The notes below the pieces were generated by a model. It saw only the letters and a program-made list of their open reading frames with translations, did no database searches and was not told the DNA's origin. DNA of 64,000 bases from Cristatella mucedo (Eukaryota > Bryozoa > Phylactolaemata > Cristatellidae): positions 3,910,001-3,974,000 of the forward strand of contig WPIO01000007.1 of assembly GCA_009760855.2 (NCBI GenBank). The letters run 5' to 3'. Each line of letters begins with the position of its first letter. Within the stretch, counting starts at the first letter, position 1. The translations under genes and the position numbers were made by a program. Shown here in pieces: positions 47,763 through 57,732 of this stretch.

Positions 47763-48798
47763 CCGGTGTAACGGGCCAGAGTTCATCCGGGCTTAAAATG
47801 GCCTAGGCCACTTTATATCCAGCGTGAACAGTCGGCTATGCCCAACTAGACCCCTCCAGGCCTGAAGATACCACATCTGAAAGATGACTCGGAGCACGAC
47901 ATTTTTTTAACTCTAACTCTTTTAATTGTTGTTTATTGTTCAGAATTGGCCCGATCGTCTAGCTTTGTGGGCAAGTGGCGCTACCTTGTTCATGGCAACT
48001 TGAAATTGAGGCAATCAAGAATGCATCCGCGCGAGGAGGTTGTGCGACACAGCAATCATATCAGTGATCAACACTGAGGTCATTACAGCAGACAGCCCGA
48101 GGCCGTCCTCGCTTACCTGCTCCCTAGACCATACATATGTATATAATTCATTTATATAGCGCCCTAAGAGAAAATAATCGCTACTCGGGCTGTTCACATA
48201 TGCCACGGGGCTCGAGCACACGACCTCGGTCATCAAAAAGAAATTACTCTCCCCTCGACTTCGGTCGAGGTGAGAACCTTAACCCAAGTGCCAAACCAGC
48301 CGGCGTGCTGCAGATGCCCATAATCCTGTTCAACTAGACAGCACACTACACTTTAGGTAGCCGGGTACGTTTCAAGCTTGCAGCAAAGAGTATGACCAAG
48401 ATATGCATCAGAGCAGCCTACATTCCTCGCCCTTCCTCCTGCTAACCTATACTCTACGCCTGCTGCTGCCAAAAAGCGTGAGCTTACTGTCATCTTTAGC
48501 AGCGCCAGAAGCGGCGTCGTTACAGGCTAGGGCGCCGAGTAGTGCGAGCCTTAAGGTAAGAGCGGTGGGGGGGGGAGCAGGGAATAAGGTGCCAGGGTCG
48601 GTGCCGGCTCGGATATTAAAGCCGTCACGTAAAGATTCGCGTGTGTGCGTCGGTCAAAACTATATATATATGATAGGGTATAATTTGGGAGTAAAAAGTG
48701 CCCTAGACCATAATATACCTCCGGGGTATAAAGTGGCATAGGCTGTTTTAACCCGGGTGTACGCCGGCCTGGGTGTATACCCTAGCTCGTTACGCAGA
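47763..48798 (-). mobile_element. element E, copy 2 (inverted)
   Basis: Reverse-complement homologue of 44041-45256. Its left end starts CCGGTGTAACGGGCCAGAG and its right end, read inward on the minus strand, starts TGCGTAACGAGCTAGGGTAT, so the terminus consensus is near (C)CGGTGTAAC..GC(C/T)AG(A/G)GTATAC. The two ends carry TIRs of about 110-125 bases. About 280 bases at 48130-48412, including a SINE A, are absent from copy 1. A frame of about 26 codons ending ...MHS-stop (stop at 48015) is shared with copy 1 (stop at 44983). Confidence 0.7.
48140..48305 (-). mobile_element. SINE family A inside element E copy 2
   Basis: Minus-strand head GCCGGCTGGTTTGGCACTTG, GGTTAAGGTTCTCACCTCGA, B-box region GTGCTCGAGCCCC and the shared tail ending GGGCGCTATATAAATG. 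The head contains about 25 extra bases (TTGATGACC side) relative to other copies. Confidence 0.8.
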
Positions 48799-49149
48799 AG
48801 CGCAGCTACGCCGTTCAAGTTACAAGTAGCTGTTTGTCACCATACGTTCGATCTCTCGTTTTCCAGACACCCGGTCTCTTGTTTGAGCTACTGAAACTGC
48901 GAGTCAAACTCTTCAAGAGGCCTTACTTTCATTCCGTCTTTCCACTGAACCGTAAAACTCTGACGTGGTACTCATTCTCTCGGACCCAACTTCCGACAGT
49001 CATTCACAGGCTCAGCCGCCTCTTTAATTCGCTTAAAAGTAGTGGAGTAGCCACATTTCAACTAGAAGATCCCAGTGGATCTTCCCGGCGGCTATGTTCG
49101 CGTCCCAGATTGCCCCAGAGGGCGCCCTAGTTAAAACTCGCCGAGGCAA
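48799..49149. other. unassigned DNA between E ends
   Basis: No gene recognised between the right end of E copy 2 and the palindrome. Confidence 0.3.
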
Positions 49150-49257
49150 GCGCTCCTCCGTAGATGCCACCTACTCCAGCGAGCGGCTCCAATACAGACT
49201 AGACTCTAGTCTGTACAGGAGCCGCTCGCTGGGGTAGGTAGCATCTACGGGGAGCGC
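49150..49257. repeat. 108-bp near-perfect palindrome
   Basis: The left arm 49150-49203 and right arm 49205-49257 are inverted copies with four substitutions and one indel, around a single-base centre (GACTAGA C TCTAGTC). It would form a long hairpin in RNA or a cruciform in DNA. It sits just outside the E end at 49269. Confidence 0.93.
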
Positions 49258-49268
49258 GTCTCTGAGTT

Positions 49269-49382
49269 CCGGTGTAACAAGCTAGAGTATACCCCCAAGC
49301 CAGTGTTAATACAGCCTGTGCCAGTTTATATATCCCGGAGGTATATTATGGTCAAGGGCACTCACTTTATACCTCTCTGGGC
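49269..49382. mobile_element. element E, solitary end
   Basis: It starts CCGGTGTAACAAGCTAGAG like the left end of E copy 2 and runs inward through CCCGGAGGTATATTATGGTC and GGGCACTCACTTTATACCTC. The similarity stops where the hAT-like sequence begins. Confidence 0.65.
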
Positions 49383-49550
49383 GCGCGACCCTTTAATACA
49401 GTTCCTCATGTTGTGGCGACCCCCCCCCCGACCATACAATTGCTGTATGCAAAATGCGGAAATGCGTGCTTTCCGATAATCTTAGGCAAACCCCCGTGAA
49501 AGGGTCGTTCGACCCCCAAGGGGGTCGCCACCGCAGGCCGAGAGCCGCTG
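49383..49550. mobile_element. SPIN/URR1-like hAT MITE
   Basis: From memory of vertebrate hAT-Charlie/SPIN-type MITEs, this matches in order: GACCCTTTAATACAGTTCCT, CATGTTGTGGCGACCCCC, TTTCCGATAATCTTAGGC, GTGAAAGGGTCGTTCGACCC, GGGGGTCGCCACCGCAGG and a terminal GAGAGCCGCTG (end of TIR, normally CAG(C/T)GG... on the other strand). The right terminus is intact at 49550; the left terminal 25 or so bases are lost or replaced where it abuts element E. It has no coding capacity. Confidence 0.8.
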
Positions 49551-50250
49551 GACCAGAGGGTGAGGAACTGCCTGCCGTTTGGCTTCGCCAGTGCATCTTA
49601 CCTTAGATTACAACATAAAAGAGTCCTACCTGTTAGTCGGAGACTTGGAATACAAAATATCTCGGTGGTGATAATCTGGCTGATCTAGCGTACAGCCGCT
49701 TCATAACTCTCACCACCGTCTGCTCCAGAGGAGCACGCACTAGTCCAGGTGAAGAGCTGAGGCGAGACAGCCCTACGACTTACAATTCCCTGCGCTGGTC
49801 AAAGCGAAGAATATCCATCGAACTTTTTTCGTATCAAACAAACATATGCAACTGAAGTCGGGCTGTGTGCGACGAATAAGCAGCAGCATAATAGGCCGTG
49901 TCCAGGCGGCCTTAATCGGATACGGATTTATCCTTCCCTACACGAATTAGAGTGCTTTGTTACAGGAGGCTAAAAAACGGACACCGGTCGGGGTTGTTGT
50001 GCTTTCTTTCGCCGACATCGTCGCGGTATCGCCGTGAGCGACGTATTATCGCTTGCTTGGCCTGACCTAAGCGGCAGGAACCAGTAAGGTCTGCCACCGG
50101 ACAGTTCATGGCTACCAACGAGAGCAGCGTTGATAAGAGCAGAAAATACGACAGACAGCTGCGGTAGGTCGGATTAAGCGTGGCTGCTTATTTCGTTTCC
50201 GAAGAAACGAAGCCGCAACATTCTATGTGCATCGAACGGAATATGTAAAT
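49551..50250. other. unassigned DNA
   Basis: Nothing recognised. Confidence 0.3.
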
Positions 50251-50388
50251 GCAAATCACTTGTATAGCGCCCAGAGAGAACTTAATCTTTATTTAGGTGG
50301 CTAACATATGCCACGGGGCTCGAGCCCACGACCTCAGCCAAACCTTGGTCGGGGCGAGCACCTTAACCACTGGGCCAAAACAGCGCAG
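50251..50388 (-). mobile_element. SINE family A
   Basis: Minus-strand head TTTTGGCCCAGTGGTTAAGG (A box TGGCCCAGTGG), GGTGCTCGCCCCGACCAAGG, GGGCTCGAGCCCCGTGGCAT, and tail ending GGGCGCTATACAAGTG. Confidence 0.88.
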
Positions 50389-51339
50389 CAACATGCCTTT
50401 CGCTTTCTGCTCTCCACAAGGTGGAGCCCTGTGCATTGCCTACGGCTAAGAAAACGCCGCCACTTGCCGTATATATTGCGCAAGCTCACGCAATGCTTGC
50501 CTCGTTAAAAACTTCCGAATGCAGCCAGAGTGCGAACGCTTTGGCGAAGCTGCACTGGCCCAGCCCTTTGCTCACCGTCCAAAGATGCTTCCGACGGCAT
50601 CTTATGCACACCGTTCGAGGTATCTGCTGGTGTGAACTAGCAGCTGCCTATGGCGAACGATCCGCGGACTACCAGTCGCACTTGTCGTGAGGAAAGTGCG
50701 GTTATGCTGCAAGCTGCACGATACACTCTGTAAAGTTACTGGAGTTAACGACCGTTCGTTCAGGCCAAACCCAGTTCGCATGTCTTCAATCATTTGGCAA
50801 GTGAGGCCGGACTTTTGTATGGCCTCATTCGACTTTCTATTTTCCTATTGTTGTACAGGTCTCCCTTTGTCGTACTTCTTAGAAGCGCTCGCTTGGACTT
50901 GCAGTTTGAGTGAGGCATACTTACTCAGAATCTGCCTAGCAGTAAGCTGTATAATTGCACGTTGACTCGCGAGCTGATGCAGTTAAAGTGGCTAATTCTT
51001 GTGGTAGCAATTGCTTGCGGTGTCATAGCAACACAAAGCAACTGCCCTGGCTTCATCACAGGAGAGGGGGTCCGTAGTCACGAAATGCAATTTTACTCTG
51101 AAGATATTATGCATCTTGTTTGTCTGCTGGTGGTGCATGATCAAAATTGTATATGAATTTAGGTTTTGCTAATAATCACTTACTGGGGTTTGCCCAGTTT
51201 CCTGAGTGAAGGCTAAACTAGGGATCTGACTTTTCCTTTTTTCAAATCGACCGATCCCCAGATGTGCTGAGAGGAATTCACCTATGCAATGATCAAGAAT
51301 GTTCAAAGATGACCTTAAGTGGAGCACACATGTGAACGT
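50389..51339. other. unassigned DNA
   Basis: A 59-codon frame at 50977-51156 starts with a signal-peptide-like hydrophobic stretch (MQLKWLILVVAIACGVIA). A 51-base segment 50859-50909 has a good acceptor and a GTGAGG donor. Neither could be assigned to a family. Confidence 0.25.
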
Positions 51340-51640
51340 TAATAATAGTAATAATAATAATAATTAATCCATACCAGCTAATACGGCAGCGTTTGTTCGT
51401 TTGCTAATGATATCATCCACTGTCAGCATGCATAAGAACACAGAAGACAAGTCACGAGGACCTTGAAAAGGCTATCAATAAGTAGCATGTGCGTTTTTAG
51501 CCACTTTTTAAATGTCAAGTCAAGAGATGTCATGCCATCAGTCGGAAGTAAGTTCCAGGCTTTGGAAGAATACAAACTAAAGGCACGGCTCCATAGGACT
51601 TGAGGTTGTTTCAAGGCATAGCTAAACGATTCAAGTCTGA
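51340..51640 (-). mobile_element. L2 family 1 LINE 3' fragment lacking the hairpin
   Basis: It has an (ATT)n-like end at plus 51340-51363 and decayed AWNLLP-like coding, but the tail hairpin between them is missing or unrecognisable. Confidence 0.65.
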
Positions 51641-51904
51641 AGAGCAGCTGAAACACAGCCTTTGGTGGCTTGGCAGCACCACAGTGTCTTTTCTCGAGGA
51701 CTTTTAAAACAATACCACGAGTGATCAGTTTTGTCCATACTTATTATGCAATGGTTTTGGCTTGGCTAGCAAAAAACCGCAGGGTTACGAGTTTGATTTG
51801 GATTCAAATTCTGCAGCATTTCTGCAGTGCCCAAGAGAAGTAAATCTCTTTCTAGTTACTTTGTGTGCTCTGAAGGGAGTGTAAACCAATTAATGGTAGC
51901 AAAT

Positions 51905-53866
51905 TAGGGTCTTTTTTATACTAAGAGAACACATTTTTTATTCATGGGCTTTACAATTCGCTGCAAGAGTTAAATTAATCAGTAGTTCATGAAAGGCAAA
52001 GTATCCTGCTTAGGCTAGCATGCAAAACCACGCATTCATCATGCCCAGACAAGCATGCAAAACGACACAATAGACTCAAGGTTAGTTCGACCCGTTAGTA
52101 ACAATCACTGAATTGTGCACAGGGAAACAAAGCACACTGGAAAAAAGACAGGTCCAGTGGGGCCCTGTACAAAAGCTGTTGCTGTTGCCTCTGGTCGCAG
52201 CGTGCACGATTTTATAACCCACGACTACATAGAAGGACTATTCACTCGGACAGAGCAAAGGCTGTGTGGTACAGGTAAGTTTTCAGTGTCTATTGGAATG
52301 TCGTCAAATCAGAAGATGGCGTGACGTTGGTCGTTAGTGAGTTCTAAGCTTTGGTATCATAGTAACTGTAGTCATGGTCGCCAACCGATTTCAAGTTAAT
52401 TCTTGGCACAAGTGCGCTGGGAGACCTGAATGAAATTAATTCAGATATGCTGGCAGGAGCAAGATAATGGAGGGATCGAAAGGTGAGTGACAGGGTTTTG
52501 AAGTCTGTTTGCTGCTCGATAGTTAGCTAGTGCAGACTTGTCACTTCTGGTATAATGTGGCAGTTGCGATGTTTACGACAGATAATCTACAAGTAGTGAG
52601 TGACCAAAGTCTGGTCGGAATGTCACAAAAACATGGGACTGTGGTGTCCTCACTTAAGTAAGCCAGAATTTTTGCAATGTTACATGGATGAAAGTAGGCT
52701 GATTTGACTCTGGTGCTGATGTGCTCATCTGTTGACAAGTCATTTTGGAAGAGGAAATCCAGATTATTGGCGGATACTACAGGAGATTCGCTGGTAGAGG
52801 CGATTTAGAGAATTAGGCTTTCCAGTTACGGAGTAAAACTTGGTTTGAATTGGTTTTATTGGCATTCAATTGCAGAAAGTTTGCTGTCATCCAAGTACAA
52901 ATGCTAGCAAGGGAGCCCCGAGTGTTTGAGATGCTATGAGGCAGAAAAGGATCAAAGCAAAAGTAAACCTTGTCATCTGCATAAAAATGAATGGCTAGTT
53001 TTCACTTGATAGATAAGGATACCACGTCTAAGTTGGTCCATGCATTCGTGACATCTCGTCTCGACTTCTGCAACTCACTGCTTACTGGCCTCCCAGCATG
53101 TGCGATCAGGCGATTGCAGCTGGTACAAAACTCCGCAGCTAGGCTTGTCTGTCGTGAGCTTCGCAGTTGCCACATTACTCCACTTCTCGCCGACCTGCAC
53201 TGGCTACCAGTCAAGCAACGGATTGACTTCAAGGTTTTGTCGCTCACTTTTAGGTCCCTTCATTCTATGGCTCCAGCCTATCTCTCAGATGTACTACCCC
53301 ATCAGGCCAAGCATCGTACCACCCGCTTTTCGGAATCCAACAGTCTAGAAATACCTCGTACAAAACTCAAATCCTTTGGAGACCGTGCATTTAGTTCGTA
53401 TGTTCCCAAAGCCTGGAACTCCCTCCCGACCTGCGTCAGAACATCCCCTGACCTGACCACATTTAAGAGGAACTTAAAAACACACCTATTTAGGATAGAA
53501 TTTAGTGAGTCCCCGTGATTCGTCCTTGATGTGCTTATGCGTGCTGACACTGTGCATGCTGCCACTAACCACATTTGCATGCTGACCCTGTGCATGTCAC
53601 CCCTAACCATGTTATTCATTTTGTTTGTTTTTCAAGCATGATTTTACTTACCATTTAATTGCATTTCCCTTTGCATTAAATGTAAAGCGCCTAGAAAGAG
53701 ATTAAGTTTTCTGAGGGCGCTTTATCAAGTGCATTGTTATTATTATTATTATTATGGTTACATCTGCAAACGGTAGAGAATAAGCTGTGAAAAGGAGTAG
53801 ACCTAGACCGGTACTGAATAATTGCTTTCCATTGACACCTATTCTATAGATTTCAGTATCCACTAG
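51905..53866 (-). mobile_element. older L2-type LINE with YADD box, split by another LINE
   Basis: On the minus strand the 5' part (53866-53754) reads STGLGLLLFTAYSLPFADV and the 3' part (52997-51905) continues HFYADDKVYFCFDPFLPHS, WMTANFLQLN and a decayed C-terminus and tail. The catalytic YADD box is preserved, the only intact one in the window, though frameshifts follow. The plus-strand LINE 52998-53753 interrupts it between ADV and IHFYADD, flanked by ATGGCTA and ATGGTTA. Confidence 0.85.
52998..53753 (+). mobile_element. L2 family 1 LINE nested in an older LINE
   Basis: A 175-codon open frame (52991-53518) carries [49 protein letters not shown] and [10 protein letters not shown], then the 3' UTR, hairpin and (ATT)n. 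It is 5'-truncated. It sits in the opposite orientation inside the LINE 51905-53866 with a 7-bp target duplication ATGG(C/T)TA (52991-52997, 53754-53760). Confidence 0.93.
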
Positions 53867-54015
53867 CAATTAGCCGAGCTGGTTTGGTCTAGCGGTTAAG
53901 GTGCTCGCCCCGACCAAGGTCTGACTGAGGTCTTGGGATCGAGCCCCGAGGCATATGTGAAGCGCCTCAATAGAGATTAAGTTCTCTTGGGGTGCTATAT
54001 TAATAAATTATATTT
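53866..54015 (+). mobile_element. SINE family A
   Basis: GCCGAGCTGGTTTGGTCTAG head (A box), GGTGCTCGCCCCGACCAAGG, GGGATCGAGCCCC, CATATGTGAAGCGCCTCAAT and the hairpin tail. The 9-bp TATCCACTA occurs at 53857-53865 and again at 54016-54024. Confidence 0.9.
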
Positions 54016-54018
54016 TAT

Positions 54019-54188
54019 CCACTAACCACATTTGCATGCTGACCTTGTGCCTGTCACCCCTAACCTTGTTATTTATTTTGTTTGTTTATCAAGCATGATA
54101 TTACTCACCATTCAATTGCATTTCCCTTTGCAGCAAATGTAAAGCACCTAGAGAGAGATTGAGTTCTTGGAGGGTGCTTTAGCAAGTG

Positions 54189-54221
<33 letters not shown>

Positions 54222-54226
54222 GGGCA
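54019..54226 (+). mobile_element. L2 family 1 LINE 3' UTR fragment
   Basis: It begins CCACTAACCACATTTGCATG in the middle of the 3' UTR repeat and runs to the hairpin and (ATT)n. Its 5' junction overlaps the CCACTA of the repeat flanking the adjacent SINE, so the two insertions share a border. Confidence 0.88.
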
Positions 54227-54234
54227 ATTTAATG

Positions 54235-55170
54235 ACAAAGTTAGAGCTGTGAGGAACAGGTGTGTTTTAGCTCTCTTAAAAATACATTCGAATCACGGTA
54301 TATCATGTTCGTTGATGAGTTCGTGGCTTTGGGAGCATATTAGCAGAAGGCACAGCCTCCAAAGAATTCGAGATTGGTTAGAAGCACAGCTAAAAGACAT
54401 AAGTAAGGAAATGGATGATACGGTGTAAGCCTGATTCCTGACTGGAATGCTAGATCAAGTGAATGAATGGATCTGAAAGTCTGATTCCTGACTGGAATGC
54501 TAGAATAAAGTGAATGAATGGATCTGAAAGTAAGTGATGTGACCTTGACAAGACCTTATGTGCTTGTTGATTGAAACCAGCTAATTCAGTGAGAACTGGT
54601 GTAATGTAGGGTGGTGCTGACCTTCACGACCGGCAAGCTGAGCTGGAGTATTTTGCTCCGAATGTAGTGTTTTATTGCACAGGCACAAAAAACCTAAAAC
54701 CATTGGATTACAGAAGTATAGCAGGATGTTACAAATGCATAGATCGTCGTGGCTGTCGTGATCGTCGTGTGCTCGCTTTTTATCTAAGCAAGCCCAAATT
54801 TCTGCAATTCTACTTATAGATATGTAACCAGTTAGACTTGACTGTGGAGCTGATGAGGTCATCTAGTGAGTCATTTTCGAATAGGATATCCTGATTTCAT
54901 GAAGAGGCTACAAAAGATGAGCTGGACGAGCCTATTTTAAGGGTTAAGCTTTCCTTTTTTTTACTCATTGCTGAGTATCACTAGGTTTGCCCATATCGAT
55001 TAAGTTTGTTTTATATTCATTCAATTTGAGAAACTTTGCTCCATCCAACTGCAAATGTCAGCAATACATGCAGCAAGGGAGTTAAGAGAGTTTGCTGCGC
55101 CAAGAGGCAGTGAGGGATCAAAACACAGGTACAGAGCTATGTGTCATTTGCTTAAAAATGGAGTCTTGAT
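54235..55170 (-). mobile_element. old L2-type LINE, heavily decayed
   Basis: Minus-strand pieces match the LINE coding order: NEYKTNLIDMGKPSD-like (near 54990), TSSAPQSSLTGYISISRIAEIWACL, then AWNSLP-like traces near 54330. Many stops. A 50-bp tandem duplication lies within it at 54431-54531. Confidence 0.65.
54431..54531 (+). repeat. two-copy 50-bp tandem repeat
   Basis: CTGATTCCTGACTGGAATGC ... GATCTGAAAGT occurs at 54431-54480 and 54481-54531 with a small indel. Confidence 0.93.
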
Positions 55171-56089
55171 TGTGCTTGGTCATTTAATCAGCAAGTGGCA
55201 GAGTATTATTTCTGAAAAGAAGTGGACCCGAATAGATCCCCATACTTTAAAGGTATGCTGGATGGCGATTGGCTTTATTGATCTAGGCTGAGAACTCCCA
55301 CCCAGATAGTACATAAACCTAATTCAGCATTTCTGAGCAGATCATTATACATTTAGAGTAGTTCCTACTCTATAGAGTAATTTGCTCTAAAATATTACCA
55401 TAACTTTAGTGCAATGTTTTGTTATCAGTACGAGTTTAGCTGCTCTGCAACTATTCTTTCCAGCATCATTGATAGGAATAGCTGTTAGAAGACTGGGTCG
55501 AAGTTGCATATTTACTCCTGGCCTAGTGCTGACTTTTTAATGAGTTCTGAAACAGCCTCGTGAATAATGCTGGACCAAAACCTTGAGACCAAGGACACAT
55601 TAATTATATTTGGTATGCAGGCCAGCAACAAATTTAAAAATCTCGGAAGGAACACAAGAGACTTGGAGTTTAGTAGTTCGTATTCTTCTTAACGACGAAA
55701 TTAACTCAGAGATTAAGTCAGCAATTGCAGGCGTACAGGTGGATATGAGGTTGAACATGGAGTGGATCGTGAAGAGTCCATTGGGAAAAAGTTACGCTAG
55801 AGTTGGACTCCGATCTTGTCGATCTTGCTTGCAATGGAACTGCAAAAAGAATCTGCTAGGTCGCTGTAAGTGTTGCTACTTATGATGCTGACCTAGGGAG
55901 AGGTTAAAGAGATGTTTGAAGGTCTGCATCCACATTTTTGTATTGTGCATTTATGATTTAACTTAGTTCTTAGAGATACTAGATTTGGCCTTAGCTGGGA
56001 TTTATTAGTATGCACTACAATAGTTCTTGTGTGCCAGTAGATCGACAATCAATCCTGATCTATTGTCTGCCTTTTCAAGCTTGTGCTTA
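55171..56089. other. unassigned DNA
   Basis: An open frame at 55610-55885 has no recognisable product. Nothing else seen. Confidence 0.3.
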
Positions 56090-56538
56090 AGAATAATAAT
56101 AATATACTTGATAAAGCATCCTCAGAGAAATCAATCTCTTTCTAGGTGCTTTACATTCGTTCCTAAGGAAACACGATCGGATGGTTAGTGGTAGCATGCT
56201 CGATAAACAACAAGAATAACATGGTTAGGGGTAACATGCATAGGGTCAACATGCAAGTGTGGTTAGTGGTAGCATGCAAAAATGTCAGCACGCATAAACA
56301 CATAAAGGACAAGTCACAGGGACCCACAAAATACTGTCATAAATAGGTGTGTTTTTAATTTCTTTTTAAATGTGGTCAAGTCAGGGATGTCGTGACGAAA
56401 GTCGGGAGTGAGTTCCAGGCTTTGGGAGCATACGAACTAAATGCATGGTCTCCAAAGGATTTGAGGTTTGTACGAGGTATTAGTAAACTGTTGGATTCCG
56501 AAAAGTGGGTAGTACGATGCTTGGCCTGGTGGATAGTT
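56090..56538 (-). mobile_element. L2 family 1 LINE 3' end
   Basis: (ATT)n at plus 56092-56104, hairpin (TCCTCAGAGAAATCAATCTC ... GGTGCTTTA), 3' UTR repeat and C-terminal coding up to the RTTHFSESN region. Confidence 0.85.
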
Positions 56539-56704
56539 TAACGTTTGCAGTAAACTTCAGGACATCAGAGCCAGGGTAGACATACATTATGCTTAGGCAG
56601 AGGTGCAAACTCATCCATAATGTTATCCACAAAAGAAACTAAATCACCCAAAGTAAAAAATTTGGCTCATATGGTCATCACTTGGGTTATCAAAAGGATT
56701 GTTG

Positions 56705-57060
56705 AAGTAGTAATTATAATAGGTCGTTTGTACATGCCTTAAGAGAAATTAATCCTGATGCTTTACAACTTGCTGAAAGAGAATCGGTAGGGTTAGTGTA
56801 ATGCACGGTATCAAGCAAAAGCAAGCAAGTATCACACTTATGCTAGCATGCTAAAACAAACATGAAGACACTCATGACCTACGGTTTGTAAAACTCACGG
56901 CTGGTAACATACACTGAATCATAGCTAGGTACACATGCAAAGCAAGCCGAAATAAAAAAAAGGTCAAGTTCACTGATGCCAAGGGAAAGCTGAGCTTGAC
57001 TGGTGTGTCATGAGCTGAGACTTAAATGATGCAAGGTCATTGCAGCGTAAGATCGTGCCT
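56705..57060 (-). mobile_element. possible old L2 tail and 3' UTR
   Basis: A degenerate tail (TGCCTTAAGAGAAATTAATC) with ATT-rich flank, followed by weak matches to 3' UTR words (TAGCATGC, GGTCAAGTTCACTGATG). Low certainty. Confidence 0.4.
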
Positions 57061-57244
57061 TTGCTTATTCGACACTCTGTTAATGTCCTAACACACTTGA
57101 TAGTCGCACACTATAGAAAGTTACATGACGACATATCTGTTAGGATTACCTTCGGTAGGCACAGCAATAATCCCCAGTACAGAAATAATGCTAAATATCG
57201 TGTTGCAGTCCAAAAAGGCACTTTTTAGTGCAGTAAACTAAAGA

Positions 57245-57415
57245 TAGATGATTCAGCAGCCTCATTCAAATGGTGGCTGAAGAGCCAGGCAAGTTTTCAT
57301 CTAGCTTGCATCAGCAGTATAGCATGGCCTGCTACATGACTCAAACCCACGACCTGGGTCGTGAAAGCACCAGCTCTTGACCCTTGCACCAAGATGCAGC
57401 TCCAAGCCACCCATC
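57245..57415 (-). mobile_element. decayed SINE family B
   Basis: Minus-strand GGTGCTTTCACGACCCAGGT, CGTGGGTTTGAGTC (B-box region) and a GGCTGCTGAATC end match family B in order. Confidence 0.6.
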
Positions 57416-57514
57416 TCCTTGAAACTGTCCCACTTGATCGACTGAGTCTTTTTATGCATGCCCTTTTTTGTGATTGCTGACTCTCCTTACTAATAAAGCA
57501 TAGCTACTCTTGTT

Positions 57515-57635
57515 TGGTGGAGGGGATATGTGCTCATCTTAAACGACTTGAGGTCGAGCCCTGTGGTATATGCAAAGTGCCTAGATAATCATTAAGTTTT
57601 CTTCGGGTGCTATGTCAATGAATTGTATTTTTTTA
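57515..57635 (+). mobile_element. decayed SINE family A
   Basis: TGTGCTCATCTTAAACGACT, GAGGTCGAGCCCTGTGGTAT, then AAAGTGCCTAGATAATCATT ... CGGGTGCTATGTCAATGAAT. It lies about 100 bases upstream of the NAE1 exon, within its intron. Confidence 0.65.
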
Positions 57636-57732
57636 GTACCCCATGGGAACTAAATCTTTTTCTAGATTTTTTACATGTGTTGGAAATTAAGCATGTCAGC
57701 TGATCAGCTTGTGGTGTTGCTATTTGTTGCAG

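Noticed and set aside
49383-49550. Vertebrate DNA contamination as the source of the hAT-like segment
   Set aside because: It is internally deleted, diverged from what I recall of mammalian copies, and directly joined to the local element E end.
50640-50909. Two adjoining open segments with GTGAGG donors on the plus strand
   Set aside because: The first lacks a convincing acceptor, and no family could be recognised for the joined reading.
50977-51156. Short frame starting with a signal-peptide-like segment
   Set aside because: One hydrophobic run of about 18 residues in a 59-codon frame is expected by chance in this much DNA; no cysteine pattern or homology supports it.
53866-53960. tRNA gene at the SINE A heads
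   Set aside because: A and B box sequences are present, but no cloverleaf with a closed acceptor stem can be drawn, and the heads recur with LINE-like tails, so these are SINEs.
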